64,000 nucleotides of DNA from Calothrix sp. PCC 7507 (lineage in GTDB: Bacteria > Cyanobacteriota > Cyanobacteriia > Cyanobacteriales > Nostocaceae), in NCBI RefSeq assembly GCF_000316575.1, contig NC_019682.1:4772001-4836000 (forward strand), in the 5' to 3' direction. The position numbers and the translations under genes are program-made. Of this stretch, positions 1 to 8,072 are shown in pieces. The stretch's first letter is position 1. Every line of letters begins with the position of its first letter. Below the pieces are notes generated by a model. That model was not told the origin of the DNA and ran no database searches. It saw nothing but the letters and a program-made list of their open reading frames with translations.

Positions 1-317
1 TCGTTAGCTACAATCTCAGCTTCCACAGTCCACTTGAGCCGTCCTAAGTTACTCACCCATAAACGACCAATGACTTGATCAATCAACTTTATCGGTCGTT
101 TATATTCAATTTCTGTTCCTGCAAGAATAGGTGCATATCCTTGCTCTATTTGTTGATCAAGTTGCCAGTGTTCATCTAAAAACTTTAAACGCAAATCTTC
201 AAGCCATCTGATATAAACTATGTTGCTAACAATGCCAGCAAAGTCTATATCATAGGTTCTGACAGGTATTTTTATCTGGACTTCAAATGGTCTGTGCAAG
301 TTTTGAGTTGATGACAT
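1..317 (-). CDS. Acyl-CoA thioesterase, hotdog fold (3' end beyond window)
   Basis: The reading frame starts at the ATG at 317 and runs off the left edge, so about 105 N-terminal residues are visible. A strong ribosome-binding site, AGGAGGA, lies six or seven bases upstream. The segment RTYDIDFAGIVSN (about residues 20-32) matches the N-terminal Asp-containing motif of 4-hydroxybenzoyl-CoA/YbgC-type thioesterases, followed by the usual YIRWLEDLR helix. Such enzymes hydrolyse acyl-CoA thioesters in the cytoplasm; the substrate cannot be told from this fragment. It is the last visible gene of a minus-strand cluster with a tautomerase and a TetR repressor, and a TetR-type operator-like box (342-357) sits just upstream of the start. 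Confidence 0.8.
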   Translation of the reverse strand, partial: MSSTQNLHRPFEVQIKIPVRTYDIDFAGIVSNIVYIRWLEDLRLKFLDEHWQLDQQIEQGYAPILAGTEIEYKRPIKLIDQVIGRLWVSNLGRLKWTVEAEIVAN

Positions 318-341
318 GATTCCTCCTAGGAAAAACTAATT

Positions 342-357
342 AAGACCGTTCGGTTTG
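342..357. promoter_or_regulatory. TetR-type operator-like box
   Basis: The sequence AAGACC-GTTC-GGTTTG is an imperfect inverted repeat with a four-base spacer, 25 bases upstream of the thioesterase start. It has the same half-site (AGACC) and spacing as the better palindrome at 1664-1677 upstream of the TetR gene. Inference: the neighbouring TetR protein (885-1472) binds both. Confidence 0.55.
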
Positions 358-390
358 TTAACTCTCAAAAAAAATACAAGCTTGTAAATT

Positions 391-490
391 TAGAGGACTA
401 GTATTTGATTTTTGAAATACACTTAGGCATTTGGTGGGCAATGCCCACCCTACTAAGAATTACAGAATTAGTGAACAAATACTTCAAGTA
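391..490. repeat. MITE-like repeat, family A, diverged copy
   Basis: The stretch AGGACTAGTATTTGATTTTT at the left and the core GGTGGGCAATGCCCACC followed by a CTACTAAGAATTACAGAATT-like tail match, in order, the element at 17281-17465. The right terminal repeat is poorly preserved and abuts the tautomerase stop codon. Boundaries are approximate. Confidence 0.5.
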
Positions 491-880
491 TCAAACTTCT
501 ATTTTGTAATTCAATGTCAATTCATCACCAGGTAAACCTCTAATGCCCCAATTATATTTGGGTGTTTCAAAAATAGTTATCTCAATATCGTTGATGGGAA
601 TATTGAAATTGCCATTAATTTCTTGAATTAGCAGACGAATAAGCTTTTTTTTAGTGTCTACGGAGCGTCCCTCGAACATACTAATTTCAATAATGAGATA
701 GTTTTCTGTCCGATCATTTGGATAATAAAAGTCTGTTTTATTTAGTGGGAAAAATCTATGAAAACGCTTTTCCGGTTGAATCTGTAAAACCTCAATTAGA
801 GATTTATGGAGAATATTTGATAACTTGGCTTTGATGGGGTTTAGTTGATCGGCTAAACCATATATTTTGATTTGTACCAT
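491..880 (-). CDS. Tautomerase family protein
   Basis: A 129-residue protein of the Tautomerase_2 type (4-oxalocrotonate tautomerase superfamily). FEGRSVDTKKKLIRLLIQEI (about residues 69-88) and the C-terminal FETPKYNWGIRGLPGDEL are characteristic of the family, whose members usually isomerise keto-enol groups. The second residue is Val, not the catalytic Pro1 of classical 4-OT enzymes, so canonical tautomerase activity is doubtful. It starts four bases after the TetR stop (885), so the two are almost certainly co-transcribed. This suggests that it belongs to the repressor's regulon. Confidence 0.8.
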   Translation of the reverse strand: MVQIKIYGLADQLNPIKAKLSNILHKSLIEVLQIQPEKRFHRFFPLNKTDFYYPNDRTENYLIIEISMFEGRSVDTKKKLIRLLIQEINGNFNIPINDIEITIFETPKYNWGIRGLPGDELTLNYKIEV

Positions 881-884
881 AGTT

Positions 885-1472
885 TTAAAGAAGATTGTCT
901 ATATATTGATGCAAATGATTAATGGCTCTTTGCATATGAATATCATCTCCATATAACTTGCTCATCATTATGGCTCCTTCCAGCGTGACAATGATGATAG
1001 TTGCGATTTCATCCGCGTCAATTTTAGGCTGAATTTCACCTTTTTTCATGCCGTTTTCAATAACGTGACAAATCAGGTGACGCCAAGAATCCATAGCTTT
1101 TTGAGCGCGATCGCGTAACGCTGGATAAGCATCATCACTCTCAACAGCAGTATTCAGCAGTGGACACCCGCCTTTAATCGGTGGATTATTCAAGTAGCTG
1201 CGAGATATATCAATCATCGCTTTTAGACGTTCAATTGCATGGCGTTGGCTGCGTAATGCTGTTCTGGTACGCTGGCTAACGCAGGCGATCGCATACTCAA
1301 AAGCTTGTAGCGCTAACTCATCTTTACTCTGGAAGTGATTGTAAATTCCTCCTTTCTGCAAACCTGTGACACGCATAATATCGGCAATCGACGAGCCAGC
1401 ATATCCCTGTTGGTTAAACAGTTCGGCTGCTTTTTGAATAATTCTAGTTTTTGTCTCTTCGCCTTTTGACAT
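885..1472 (-). CDS. TetR/AcrR family transcriptional repressor
   Basis: A 195-residue protein with an N-terminal TetR helix-turn-helix: TRIIQKAAELFNQQGYAGSS, then IADIMRVTGLQKGGIYNHF (about residues 9-47), ending in the usual KDELALQAFEYA. The C-terminal ligand domain contains IKGGCPLLNTAVE, a cysteine context seen in regulators of the NemR/DhaR/AcuR kind. It heads the tautomerase unit (four-base gap). The palindrome AGACC-N4-GGTCT at 1664-1677 lies about 190 bases upstream, and a weaker copy precedes the thioesterase, so autoregulation plus control of the neighbours is likely. The inducer is unknown; the adjacent YqhD-type reductase suggests reactive aldehydes or quinones. Confidence 0.9.
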   Translation of the reverse strand: MSKGEETKTRIIQKAAELFNQQGYAGSSIADIMRVTGLQKGGIYNHFQSKDELALQAFEYAIACVSQRTRTALRSQRHAIERLKAMIDISRSYLNNPPIKGGCPLLNTAVESDDAYPALRDRAQKAMDSWRHLICHVIENGMKKGEIQPKIDADEIATIIIVTLEGAIMMSKLYGDDIHMQRAINHLHQYIDNLL

Positions 1473-1562
1473 TACAAGGGAATTGGGGAAAATATATTAC
1501 TAGTACAGTGCGGCGGAAATAAGCAGACCATTCTCAATCGCTAAAAAGCTTACTCCATATTA

Positions 1563-1601
1563 CTTTTGACTTTTGACTTTTGACTTTTGACTTTTGACTT
1601 C
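1563..1601. repeat. Tandem heptamer repeat (CTTTTGA)
   Basis: About five consecutive copies of the seven-base unit CTTTTGA, a short tandemly repeated element typical of Nostocales intergenic DNA. Confidence 0.85.
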
Positions 1602-1663
1602 CGCCTTGCGGTACTAGTCCTTTGCTCTTAGTGTGTAATTATTAGGGGGAGCAACGATAATAC

Positions 1664-1677
1664 AGACCAAACGGTCT
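1664..1677. promoter_or_regulatory. TetR-type operator, perfect palindrome AGACC-N4-GGTCT
   Basis: AGACC-AAAC-GGTCT is a perfect inverted repeat with a four-base spacer in the region upstream of the TetR gene. It shares half-site and spacing with the box at 342-357. This layout resembles operators of NemR-like TetR proteins. Binding by the TetR protein at 885-1472 is inferred. Confidence 0.65.
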
Positions 1678-1759
1678 TATTAAGACTAGCACGACAAAAA
1701 TCTGAAAGTCAATTCATATTAGGGAATTAGGAATTGGGACTTGGACACATTGATTATTT

Positions 1760-1786
1760 CCCCAATCCCCAATCCCCAATCCCCAA
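1760..1786. repeat. Tandem heptamer repeat (CCCCAAT)
   Basis: Nearly four copies of CCCCAAT in tandem. The same unit recurs at 8351-8386. Confidence 0.85.
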
Positions 1787-1818
1787 CTAGTAGTCTGTCA
1801 GGGTTGAAATGAGGGACT

Positions 1819-1862
1819 GTAGTGTGAGCGTCTCGCTCACGCGGGCTTTTCGGCCCGCACTA
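1819..1862. repeat. Double-hairpin palindromic repeat
   Basis: Two adjacent hairpins, GTGAGCG-TCT-CGCTCAC and GCGGGC-TTTTCG-GCCCGC, are enclosed by GTAGTG and CACTAC arms. The layout resembles the GTAGTGCGGGC-type repeat found inside the STAND NTPase gene at 37350-37410. It lies downstream of the yqhD stop codon and could also slow transcription. Confidence 0.6.
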
Positions 1863-1895
1863 CCAAAAACCCCTCAAAACAAAATTGACAAACCA

Positions 1896-3050
1896 CTAGA
1901 GTGAAAGAGTTAAAATCTTCTCGATGACTTGAGAATTAACATCTTGGTGTTCACCTAAAGCGACAGCACCGCGCTGTTCCAAACGTTCAATAATCACGGG
2001 AATGGTTTCTAGTCCGACACCGTAGTCAGACAAGCGAGTGCGTACACCTACAGACTCGAAGAAGTTGCGAGTGTTAGCGATCGCTTTTGTCACCCGTTCT
2101 TCTTCACTACCATCGACGATCCCCCAAACGCGATCGCCATATTGTAAGAGTTTTTGCCATTTGCTTGAGCGTTTAATTGAGAGGGTGCTGGGTAGCACAA
2201 TCGCCAAAGTCTGAGCATGATCTAAACCATGCAGTGCTGTCAATTCGTGACCAATCATGTGGGTAGCCCAATCTTGGGGTACGCCTGCACCGATTAGTCC
2301 ATTCAATGCTAAGGTTGCAGCCCACATCACATTAGCCCGTGCATCGTAGTCTTGGGGATTCGCTAAGGTTTTCGGTCCCTCCTCAATCAGTGTCTGCAAA
2401 ATTGATTCCGCCCATCGATCCTGCAATGGCGCGTTGACTCGATAAGTCAAATACTGTTCCATTACATGGGTGTAAGCATCGACAATCCCATTACCAATTT
2501 GTCTGGGAGGTAAAGAAAAAGTCGTTTCCGGATCAAGAACAGAGAAACGAGGAAACACTAAAGGACTACTAAAATATAGTTTTTCTTGGGTTTCCCATTT
2601 GGTAACAACTGAGTTTGTATTCATTTCCGAACCAGTTGCGGGGAGAGTCAGCACCGCACCAAAAGCGATGGCAGATGCTACAGGTGCGCTATGAGCTAAG
2701 ATATCCCAAGGATCACCGACAAAAGGCACTGCAGCCGCAATAAACTTAGTCCCATCCAGAACAGAACCACCACCAACAGCTAGTAGAAAATCTATATCCT
2801 CATTCCGCACCAGTTCCACTGCTTTTAAGAGAGTTTCAAGGTGGGGGTTGGGTTCAATCCCGCCAAACTCAAACACATTCCGTCCAGCTAACGCAGACTG
2901 AACCTGATCATAAACACCATTGCTTTTGATGCTACCGCCGCCATAGGTAATGAGAATTTTAGCATCAGCCGGAATTTCAGCCGCAATGTTGGCGATTTGA
3001 CCTTTGCCAAACAGGATTTTGACTGGGTTGTAAAAAGCAAAATTTTGCAT
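1896..3050 (-). CDS. yqhD: Iron-containing alcohol dehydrogenase, YqhD/BdhA type aldehyde reductase
   Basis: A 384-residue protein, full length for the YqhD family. It has the nucleotide-binding VGGGSVLDGTKFIAAA (about residues 92-107), LPATGSEMN, and the metal-site region GAGVPQDWATHMIGHELTALHG... with the following DHAQ. These NADPH-dependent enzymes reduce short-chain and lipid-derived aldehydes to alcohols in the cytoplasm. The gene is upstream of, and in the same direction as, the TetR/tautomerase/thioesterase genes, but 420 bases of repeat-rich DNA separate them. A functional link with the TetR regulon is possible but not shown. Confidence 0.92.
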   Translation of the reverse strand: MQNFAFYNPVKILFGKGQIANIAAEIPADAKILITYGGGSIKSNGVYDQVQSALAGRNVFEFGGIEPNPHLETLLKAVELVRNEDIDFLLAVGGGSVLDGTKFIAAAVPFVGDPWDILAHSAPVASAIAFGAVLTLPATGSEMNTNSVVTKWETQEKLYFSSPLVFPRFSVLDPETTFSLPPRQIGNGIVDAYTHVMEQYLTYRVNAPLQDRWAESILQTLIEEGPKTLANPQDYDARANVMWAATLALNGLIGAGVPQDWATHMIGHELTALHGLDHAQTLAIVLPSTLSIKRSSKWQKLLQYGDRVWGIVDGSEEERVTKAIANTRNFFESVGVRTRLSDYGVGLETIPVIIERLEQRGAVALGEHQDVNSQVIEKILTLSL

Positions 3051-3454
3051 AAGTGCTTACACGAAGGATGCGGATTTTACCTTGTGTATTGTAATCAGTT
3101 TCGCCATTTCTTGGCCGACACCTTTTGCCGATGCAGGATTTTGACAGGCAATTATAGCGGTTTTCAGATCCGTGAGATACACTTTTAAAACGAAAAGACA
3201 AGCGCAAAAAACTAACCTGTTGTTATTCCTACTCAGCACCCAGGAATTAATGCTTAGGTGATTTCTAGAAATAATTTTACCAATTGGAAGGCAAACAACC
3301 GTGCCCTGCGGGTTCCGCTTTAGCGGTATGCCCCTACAGTTCACTCACAATCCCCTATCAATTTTTATTGGAGGAAATCTCCTTAATTAAGGGCGATCGC
3401 TTCTAAATTTAAATAAATAATTTTCCCAACACACAAAACCTACTAAAAGTCTAT
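3051..3454. other. Gene-free interval with family B repeat fragment
   Basis: The only recognisable structure is a partial copy of the TATAGCRGTTTTCA repeat at about 3153-3195 (TATAGCGGTTTTCAGATCCG followed by GTGAGATAC). The open frames across this stretch have no family features and look spurious. Confidence 0.5.
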
Positions 3455-3763
3455 TTAACCAACACATTTAGTTGTTTCCAATTCCATCGCATCAGAAACA
3501 AAACATGTCCCACCAAACTTATTCAGAATTGCTTTGATATTTACCTCTACTACTGGCAATTGTTCAGGAGGAAAAAAAGCAATAATATAAACATTATCCA
3601 ACATAGTCATGGCTAAATCGTCAGTGATTTTGCCCCTAATACTTTTTCCAGCTACATCTTTAATTACTGTATGACCTTGGACACCTGAATATTCTAAACT
3701 TTCTAAAATCTTAGGAAGTTCTACGTAATTGGCAAAGATTTCGATGCGTTTAACTGATTGCAT
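3455..3763 (-). CDS. sbtB: PII-like signalling protein SbtB
   Basis: A 102-residue protein beginning MQSVKRIEIFANYVELPKIL, the hallmark of SbtB. I chose the ATG at 3763 because GGAG lies about ten bases upstream and the longer frame adds an unrelated hydrophobic tail. SbtB is a trimeric PII-like protein that binds AMP/cAMP/ATP and controls the bicarbonate transporter SbtA at the cytoplasmic membrane. The T-loop region holds GHTVIKDVAGKSIRGK. The C-terminus (FGGTCFVSD...TTKCVG) has two cysteines but not the CGPxGC redox hairpin of Synechocystis SbtB. It starts four bases after sbtA ends, giving a tight operon. Confidence 0.9.
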   Translation of the reverse strand: MQSVKRIEIFANYVELPKILESLEYSGVQGHTVIKDVAGKSIRGKITDDLAMTMLDNVYIIAFFPPEQLPVVEVNIKAILNKFGGTCFVSDAMELETTKCVG

Positions 3764-3767
3764 AATC

Positions 3768-4739
3768 TTATCTCCACAGCAGATTAATTGCGTATAAATA
3801 TAGAGGAATACCCACAATAATATTAAAGGGAAATGTCACAGCTAAGGCAGTAGAAATATACAAACTGGGATTGGCTTGTGGAACAGTTAGCCGCATAGCT
3901 GCTGGCACAGCTATATAAGAAGCACTAGCGCAAAGTACCAAAAATAAAAGGCTATCTCCTTTTGGCATCCCGATCACTTTGGCAATTAGTAGACCCACTG
4001 TAGCATTGACAATGGGAATGAGTATGGCAAACAAAATTAGAAAAGGCCCAGTTTTTTTCAAATCCTTGATTCTTTTGGCGGCTACCAGTCCCATGTCCAA
4101 CAAGAAAAAAGTAAGGACTCCATAAAACAAGTCCTGGGTAAAGGGTTTTAACACCTGTCCACCGTGTTCCCCAGTCAGTATACCCATGATCAGACTACCA
4201 ACTAGCAAAAATACGGAACTATTCAGGCAAGCTTCTTGTAATACTTCAGACCAAGAAAAATCGCGCTTACCCTGTGTAGCTGTGAAGACATTTACTAAAA
4301 TTAAACCGACAATAATCGCTGGAGATTCCATTAAAGCCAGAGCCGCTACCATATAGCCGTCATAAGGTATATTCAGTTCTGTGAGGAATGAGCCAGCAGT
4401 AATAAAGGTTACAGCACTGATAGAACCGTAGGTAGCTGCGATCGCCGCTGAATTATAGACATCCAGTTTTAGCTTCAGAATAAAAAATGTATAAACCGGG
4501 ACAATACATGCCATGATGATTGCTGCCATCAAGGTGAGGATAACTTCCTGATTGATGCCGCTTTTAACCAGTTCCACACCACCCTTAAACCCGATAGAAA
4601 ATAGTAGATAAAGGGAGAACAATTTGGGAAGAGGAGCAGGAATTTCCAAATCAGACTTGAGGAAAACCGCCAGCATCCCCAGAAAAAAAGCCAGGATGGG
4701 TGGATTCAAGATGTTAGATATTACCAAACCGACATCCAT
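3768..4739 (-). CDS. sbtA: Sodium-dependent bicarbonate transporter SbtA-type permease
   Basis: An approximately 323-residue polytopic membrane protein with about ten hydrophobic segments, for example PPILAFFLGMLAVFL and VPVYTFFIL. It retains SbtA signatures: the FSIGFKGGVELVKS repeat half, YGSISAVTFITAG (ion-binding half-helix region) and IPYDGYMVAALALMESPA. It imports bicarbonate with sodium for the CO2-concentrating mechanism. The ATG at 4739 is preferred over GTG codons at 4748 and 4745 because AGGAG is then eight bases away. The residues differ considerably from Synechocystis SbtA as I recall it, so this may be an SbtA2-type paralogue. It is co-transcribed with sbtB and divergent from the kinase at 4865. 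Confidence 0.88.
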   Translation of the reverse strand: MDVGLVISNILNPPILAFFLGMLAVFLKSDLEIPAPLPKLFSLYLLFSIGFKGGVELVKSGINQEVILTLMAAIIMACIVPVYTFFILKLKLDVYNSAAIAATYGSISAVTFITAGSFLTELNIPYDGYMVAALALMESPAIIVGLILVNVFTATQGKRDFSWSEVLQEACLNSSVFLLVGSLIMGILTGEHGGQVLKPFTQDLFYGVLTFFLLDMGLVAAKRIKDLKKTGPFLILFAILIPIVNATVGLLIAKVIGMPKGDSLLFLVLCASASYIAVPAAMRLTVPQANPSLYISTALAVTFPFNIIVGIPLYLYAINLLWR

Positions 4740-4864
4740 TTCCACCACTCCTAATTATTTTGTAATTAATAAACCTTTATGAATTGTTGCATAAAAGTGC
4801 CACTTAGGATAGATGGTAAACATCTTTGGGAACCATAACAAAAAGATCCTCTTAGATACTGACA

Positions 4865-6004
4865 ATGCAAAAATCTCCTTGGTTTTTCTTGATCCGCATG
4901 GCCATCTCAGTATTCCTTGCTGAAACATTGATCATGCTCATGTTTCTGGTGTTGCCAAAATTGCCAGATTTGGTTGAGACATTTCTCGATGCCACTCTAT
5001 TAACATTGCTGATTACACCGGCTTTATATTTTTTCTTTTATCATCCTTTGAATAACCAAATGTTAGAATGCTTATTAATAGAACAGGAATTAAGACATTC
5101 AGAAGCCTATTTAAAAGAACAAGCTCAACAGCTAAAACAGACTATGCAAAAGCTCCAACAAGCTCCCCAACTACTTTTATCTGAAAAATTGTCTAGCCTA
5201 GGACGGCTGGTTGCTGGTGTTGCTCATGAGATTAATAATCCTGTTAATTTTATTCACGGTAATCTCATCCATGTGACTAACTATGCACAATCTTTGTTAG
5301 CTATTATTGATATTTACCAACAACATTATCCTCAGGCTAATTTAACAATTGGCGCTTTAATTGAAGAATATGACCTTGATTTTGTGGTAAAGGATTTACC
5401 AATCCTCTTATCATCTATGCAAAGAGGAACAGAGCGTATTCAAAAGATTGTACTGGCATTGCGTAACTTTTCTCGCTTAGATGAATCACAAATAAAATCT
5501 GTTAATATCCATGATGGAATTGATAGCACTCTGTTACTGCTTCAGCATCGCCTAAAACCGGAAACAGAAAATATTGGTATTAAAATTGTCAAAAAATATG
5601 ATGATTTACCAGAAGTAGAATGCTATCCAGGAGAGTTAAATCAAGCATTTATGAATATCATTAGTAACGCTATTGATTTCTTGACACATGAAAGCTTAAA
5701 TCCTGCTATATCAAATATTAAAAATCACGTTAGTATGATTACAATTTGTACTCAAGCTCTCAATCAAAAATGGCTACGGATTAGTATTAAGGATAATGGT
5801 ATAGGTATAAACAACCAGATCAAATCACAGCTATTTGAGCCTTTTTTTACAACTAAGCCATTAGGTGAGGGAATTGGACTAGGTTTATCAATCAGCTATC
5901 AAATTATTGTGCATCAGCATGGAGGCAAGTTGCAATGTATATCAGCACCTGGAGAGGGAGCAGAGTTTATCATTGAAATTCCATTTTGTTTGGATCAAAA
6001 ATAA
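4865..6004 (+). CDS. Membrane sensor histidine kinase
   Basis: A 379-residue kinase. Two transmembrane helices (about 7-30 and 42-60) are followed by a coiled coil and a dimerisation helix with the phospho-acceptor motif LVAGVAHEINNPVNFI (about 117-132). A family-specific insert (about 135-215, ending LRNFSRLDE) leads to the HATPase domain with NAIDF (N box), DNGIGI (G1) and GIGLGLSISY (G2). It has almost no periplasmic loop, so it may sense membrane state or an intracellular ligand. It is transcribed away from sbtAB across 125 bases, which makes it a candidate regulator of inorganic-carbon uptake. Its catalytic core is closely related to those at 20738-22807 and 56966-58288. Confidence 0.88.
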   Translation: MQKSPWFFLIRMAISVFLAETLIMLMFLVLPKLPDLVETFLDATLLTLLITPALYFFFYHPLNNQMLECLLIEQELRHSEAYLKEQAQQLKQTMQKLQQAPQLLLSEKLSSLGRLVAGVAHEINNPVNFIHGNLIHVTNYAQSLLAIIDIYQQHYPQANLTIGALIEEYDLDFVVKDLPILLSSMQRGTERIQKIVLALRNFSRLDESQIKSVNIHDGIDSTLLLLQHRLKPETENIGIKIVKKYDDLPEVECYPGELNQAFMNIISNAIDFLTHESLNPAISNIKNHVSMITICTQALNQKWLRISIKDNGIGINNQIKSQLFEPFFTTKPLGEGIGLGLSISYQIIVHQHGGKLQCISAPGEGAEFIIEIPFCLDQK

Positions 6005-6072
6005 GTTTCGTCCCAGATTAATTTGAGCAATAAACTTGGTTTTATTCGCGCTCAATCAAGATAAAGTATTGA

Positions 6073-6720
6073 TTAACGATGAATTGCACCATCAGGCATG
6101 ATAGCTCCAGCTAAGTTGGCTCCAATCAGTTTAACAAGCAAGCGATCGCCTGAACGAATCCTCGCTCCTGTTAAATCTGCTCCCCGCAAATCAGCACCAC
6201 TCAGATCAGCACCAATCAAGTTAGCCGAGCGTAAATTGGCTTCCCGCATATCGGCTAAAAGTAAGTTTGCCCTAAACAAATTCGCCTCAGATAAATCTGC
6301 ACCTCTCAGATTAACTTTGTGCATAAAAGTATCACTGAGATTTGCACCACTCAAGTTAGCAAAACTCAAGTTTCTGCCAGATAAATCTTTGTTGCTTAAA
6401 TTGGCTCGACTAAAATCTTTACCACTTAAATCTGGGTGTTTTTGTGCTGGTTGATAGGTAGTTTCTGGTGGCTGTTGCTGGTAATGTGGTGGTGAGTAAG
6501 CTGTAGCTTGATGCTGAACTTTTGAAGAGCGTAATCTATCACGAGCTTCATTAATTGCTTTGAGTTTATCTTGTGCTTTTTGTTTTAAACGGAGATTCTC
6601 GTTGGGAATTCGATCAGGATGCCATACAAAAACTAAATCTTTGTATGCCTGATTCACTTCCTCAAGTGTTGCTCCTGGCTCTAATTCTAAGACTCTATAA
6701 TACCGCTCCAGCTCGCTCAT
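6073..6720 (-). CDS. J-domain protein with C-terminal pentapeptide repeats
   Basis: A 215-residue protein. An N-terminal DnaJ domain (about residues 5-65) keeps the HPD motif (FVWHPDRIPNE) needed to stimulate Hsp70. A Gln/Pro-rich linker follows (about 70-95). The C-terminal half is a right-handed beta-helix of A(D/N)LSG-type pentapeptide repeats (for example ADLSGADLRGADLTGA). This domain fusion is common in cyanobacteria. It probably recruits a DnaK to a partner bound by the repeat helix; the partner is unknown. It appears to be monocistronic. Confidence 0.88.
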   Translation of the reverse strand: MSELERYYRVLELEPGATLEEVNQAYKDLVFVWHPDRIPNENLRLKQKAQDKLKAINEARDRLRSSKVQHQATAYSPPHYQQQPPETTYQPAQKHPDLSGKDFSRANLSNKDLSGRNLSFANLSGANLSDTFMHKVNLRGADLSEANLFRANLLLADMREANLRSANLIGADLSGADLRGADLTGARIRSGDRLLVKLIGANLAGAIMPDGAIHR

Positions 6721-7153
6721 AAGATGTTTTGGTGGTCAATCAACTTAATTATGAGTGATGCAGCCGTCTATCGGCTTAATCCTTTATTAAATCTCCGTTG
6801 TCTCGTCTAATTTCCGATCAGATATCATTTGAGATTTTTCAGTACCATTTGCAATATTTTTAGCAACTTGACTCCGAATTTTAGATTTTAGATTTTTTGG
6901 TACTTCTGCGGAGAAGCAAGCTACATGCACAGCCGTGGGCGGAACAAATTCAAAATCCTTAAGTACCGCACCCTTGTAGTCGGGGTCAATCCAAAATTGG
7001 AAATCCAAAATCCAAAATTGTTTGAGATTATCTAAAAATTGTAACAATTAGTTTTGTCGTCTAAACTAATTATTAATGATTGTTGACGTGTATGATGCAA
7101 AATTTCTGATTATATCTTCCTGATACAGCAGAGTTTATAATTCAGTAGTTAGC
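6721..7153. other. Gene-free interval with TTTTGGATTT-type repeat
   Basis: The segment around 6985-7020 carries CCAAAATTGGAAATCCAAAA-type units, the same family as at 23186-23218 and inside ldpA. An 86-codon frame across it translates the repeat (ILDFQFWI) and is not considered a gene. Confidence 0.55.
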
Positions 7154-7717
7154 TTATCTTCCCATTTCCCTATCCCCGCGAAAGTTTCCATGAGAGGAAG
7201 CCGACCCTCTAACTTCTCTCCATCTCCCTACTCCTCCATTTCTCCACCGATTTACAGCTCTCAAATATGCCGCAACTGGAATTTGATAAATCTCAATAAA
7301 AATCCAAATAATAATTGCTAAATGCAACAAAAAAGTTAGGATAGTCCAGATTGATGGTAGCCAGGTAATCGGTTCATGTGAATTTGGGGGAAAATTATAA
7401 GCTACTATGCCAATTAAAGCTGTGGGAAGAAGTATAAAACTCATCGCTGCCAACCCATAACCCCAACCCAATTCCACACCTTCTAACTGGCCTTCTGTCC
7501 AATTAAAACCACTCCAATGCCAAATTAGGGGCGGTTGTCTGGAAGGCATTTTAATTTGCTGCTGTTCTAGATTGACAGTAAAAATCTCTTGGCAAAAGTC
7601 ACAAGCCATAGCTTCCATTAATGGCATATGAGTAATCTTACCTACATGACATACTGGGCAAGGGTAAACCCCGTGATAGTCGAAATGTGTAGCTAAAATT
7701 TTGGAAGTGGGCATCAT
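7154..7717 (-). CDS. Conserved membrane protein with N-terminal zinc ribbon
   Basis: About 187 residues. Two CxxC pairs near the N-terminus (CPVCHVGK and CDFCQEIF) form a probable zinc ribbon. Two hydrophobic helices follow (LAAMSFILLPTALIGIVAY and a longer one around WTILTFLLHLAIIIWIFIEIY). A double ATG at 7717/7714 is the likely start, because the upstream codons lie in an AATTCAAAATTC repeat. The last 25 or so residues (GGVGRWREVRGSASSHG...) are low complexity and look like read-through into intergenic repeat, so the original stop may have been lost. Function unknown. Confidence 0.65.
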   Translation of the reverse strand: MMPTSKILATHFDYHGVYPCPVCHVGKITHMPLMEAMACDFCQEIFTVNLEQQQIKMPSRQPPLIWHWSGFNWTEGQLEGVELGWGYGLAAMSFILLPTALIGIVAYNFPPNSHEPITWLPSIWTILTFLLHLAIIIWIFIEIYQIPVAAYLRAVNRWRNGGVGRWREVRGSASSHGNFRGDREMGR

Positions 7718-7999
7718 AGGGAATTCAAAATTCAAAACGAAGAAACTTTTGGTTGAGCAGCTTGATAGCTTTTAAGATCATGGAACTTAAAAGCTAACTA
7801 GCTGAAAACTGAGTGGCTCTAAAAATTTGATGGGATTGCGGCGGCATTAGGCAAAAAAGATGAATTATGAATTTGCGGATTTTTTAGTGTTGATCATTTC
7901 CATTACCGATCGCTGTAAAGTTATGTAAATTCAATGATCCCAAGTTTTGATATTTAGAATAGTACTGAGTTTAACCCTTTTTTGAGTGTTGTGGGGGTC

Positions 8000-8028
8000 T
8001 TGACGCCACCAACTGCGTCTGTTATTGT
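8000..8028 (+). promoter_or_regulatory. Candidate promoter of the aroF leader
   Basis: TTGACG at 8000-8005 and TATTGT at 8023-8028 are separated by 17 bases, a good match to a sigma-70-type -35/-10 pair. It would start transcription near 8035, about 40 bases before the first leader peptide. Confidence 0.4.
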
Positions 8029-8072
8029 GGCAGTACCTAAAATATTAGATTAAATATCCCAGAAATTCACGA

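Noticed and set aside
1563-1601. Regularly spaced repeats considered as a CRISPR array
   Set aside because: The unit is seven bases in direct tandem with no spacers; this is an STRR.
3057-3344. 95-codon minus-strand frame behind yqhD
   Set aside because: Cys/Arg-rich, spans a family B repeat fragment, no start signal; judged non-coding.
6098-6454. Plus-strand frame opposite the pentapeptide protein
   Set aside because: Repetitive Ala/Pro/Ser/Leu sequence is the antisense of the pentapeptide repeats.
6787-7047. 86-codon open frame on the minus strand
   Set aside because: Most of it translates a TTTTGGATTT-type intergenic repeat (ILDFQFWI) and there is no ribosome-binding site or family resemblance.
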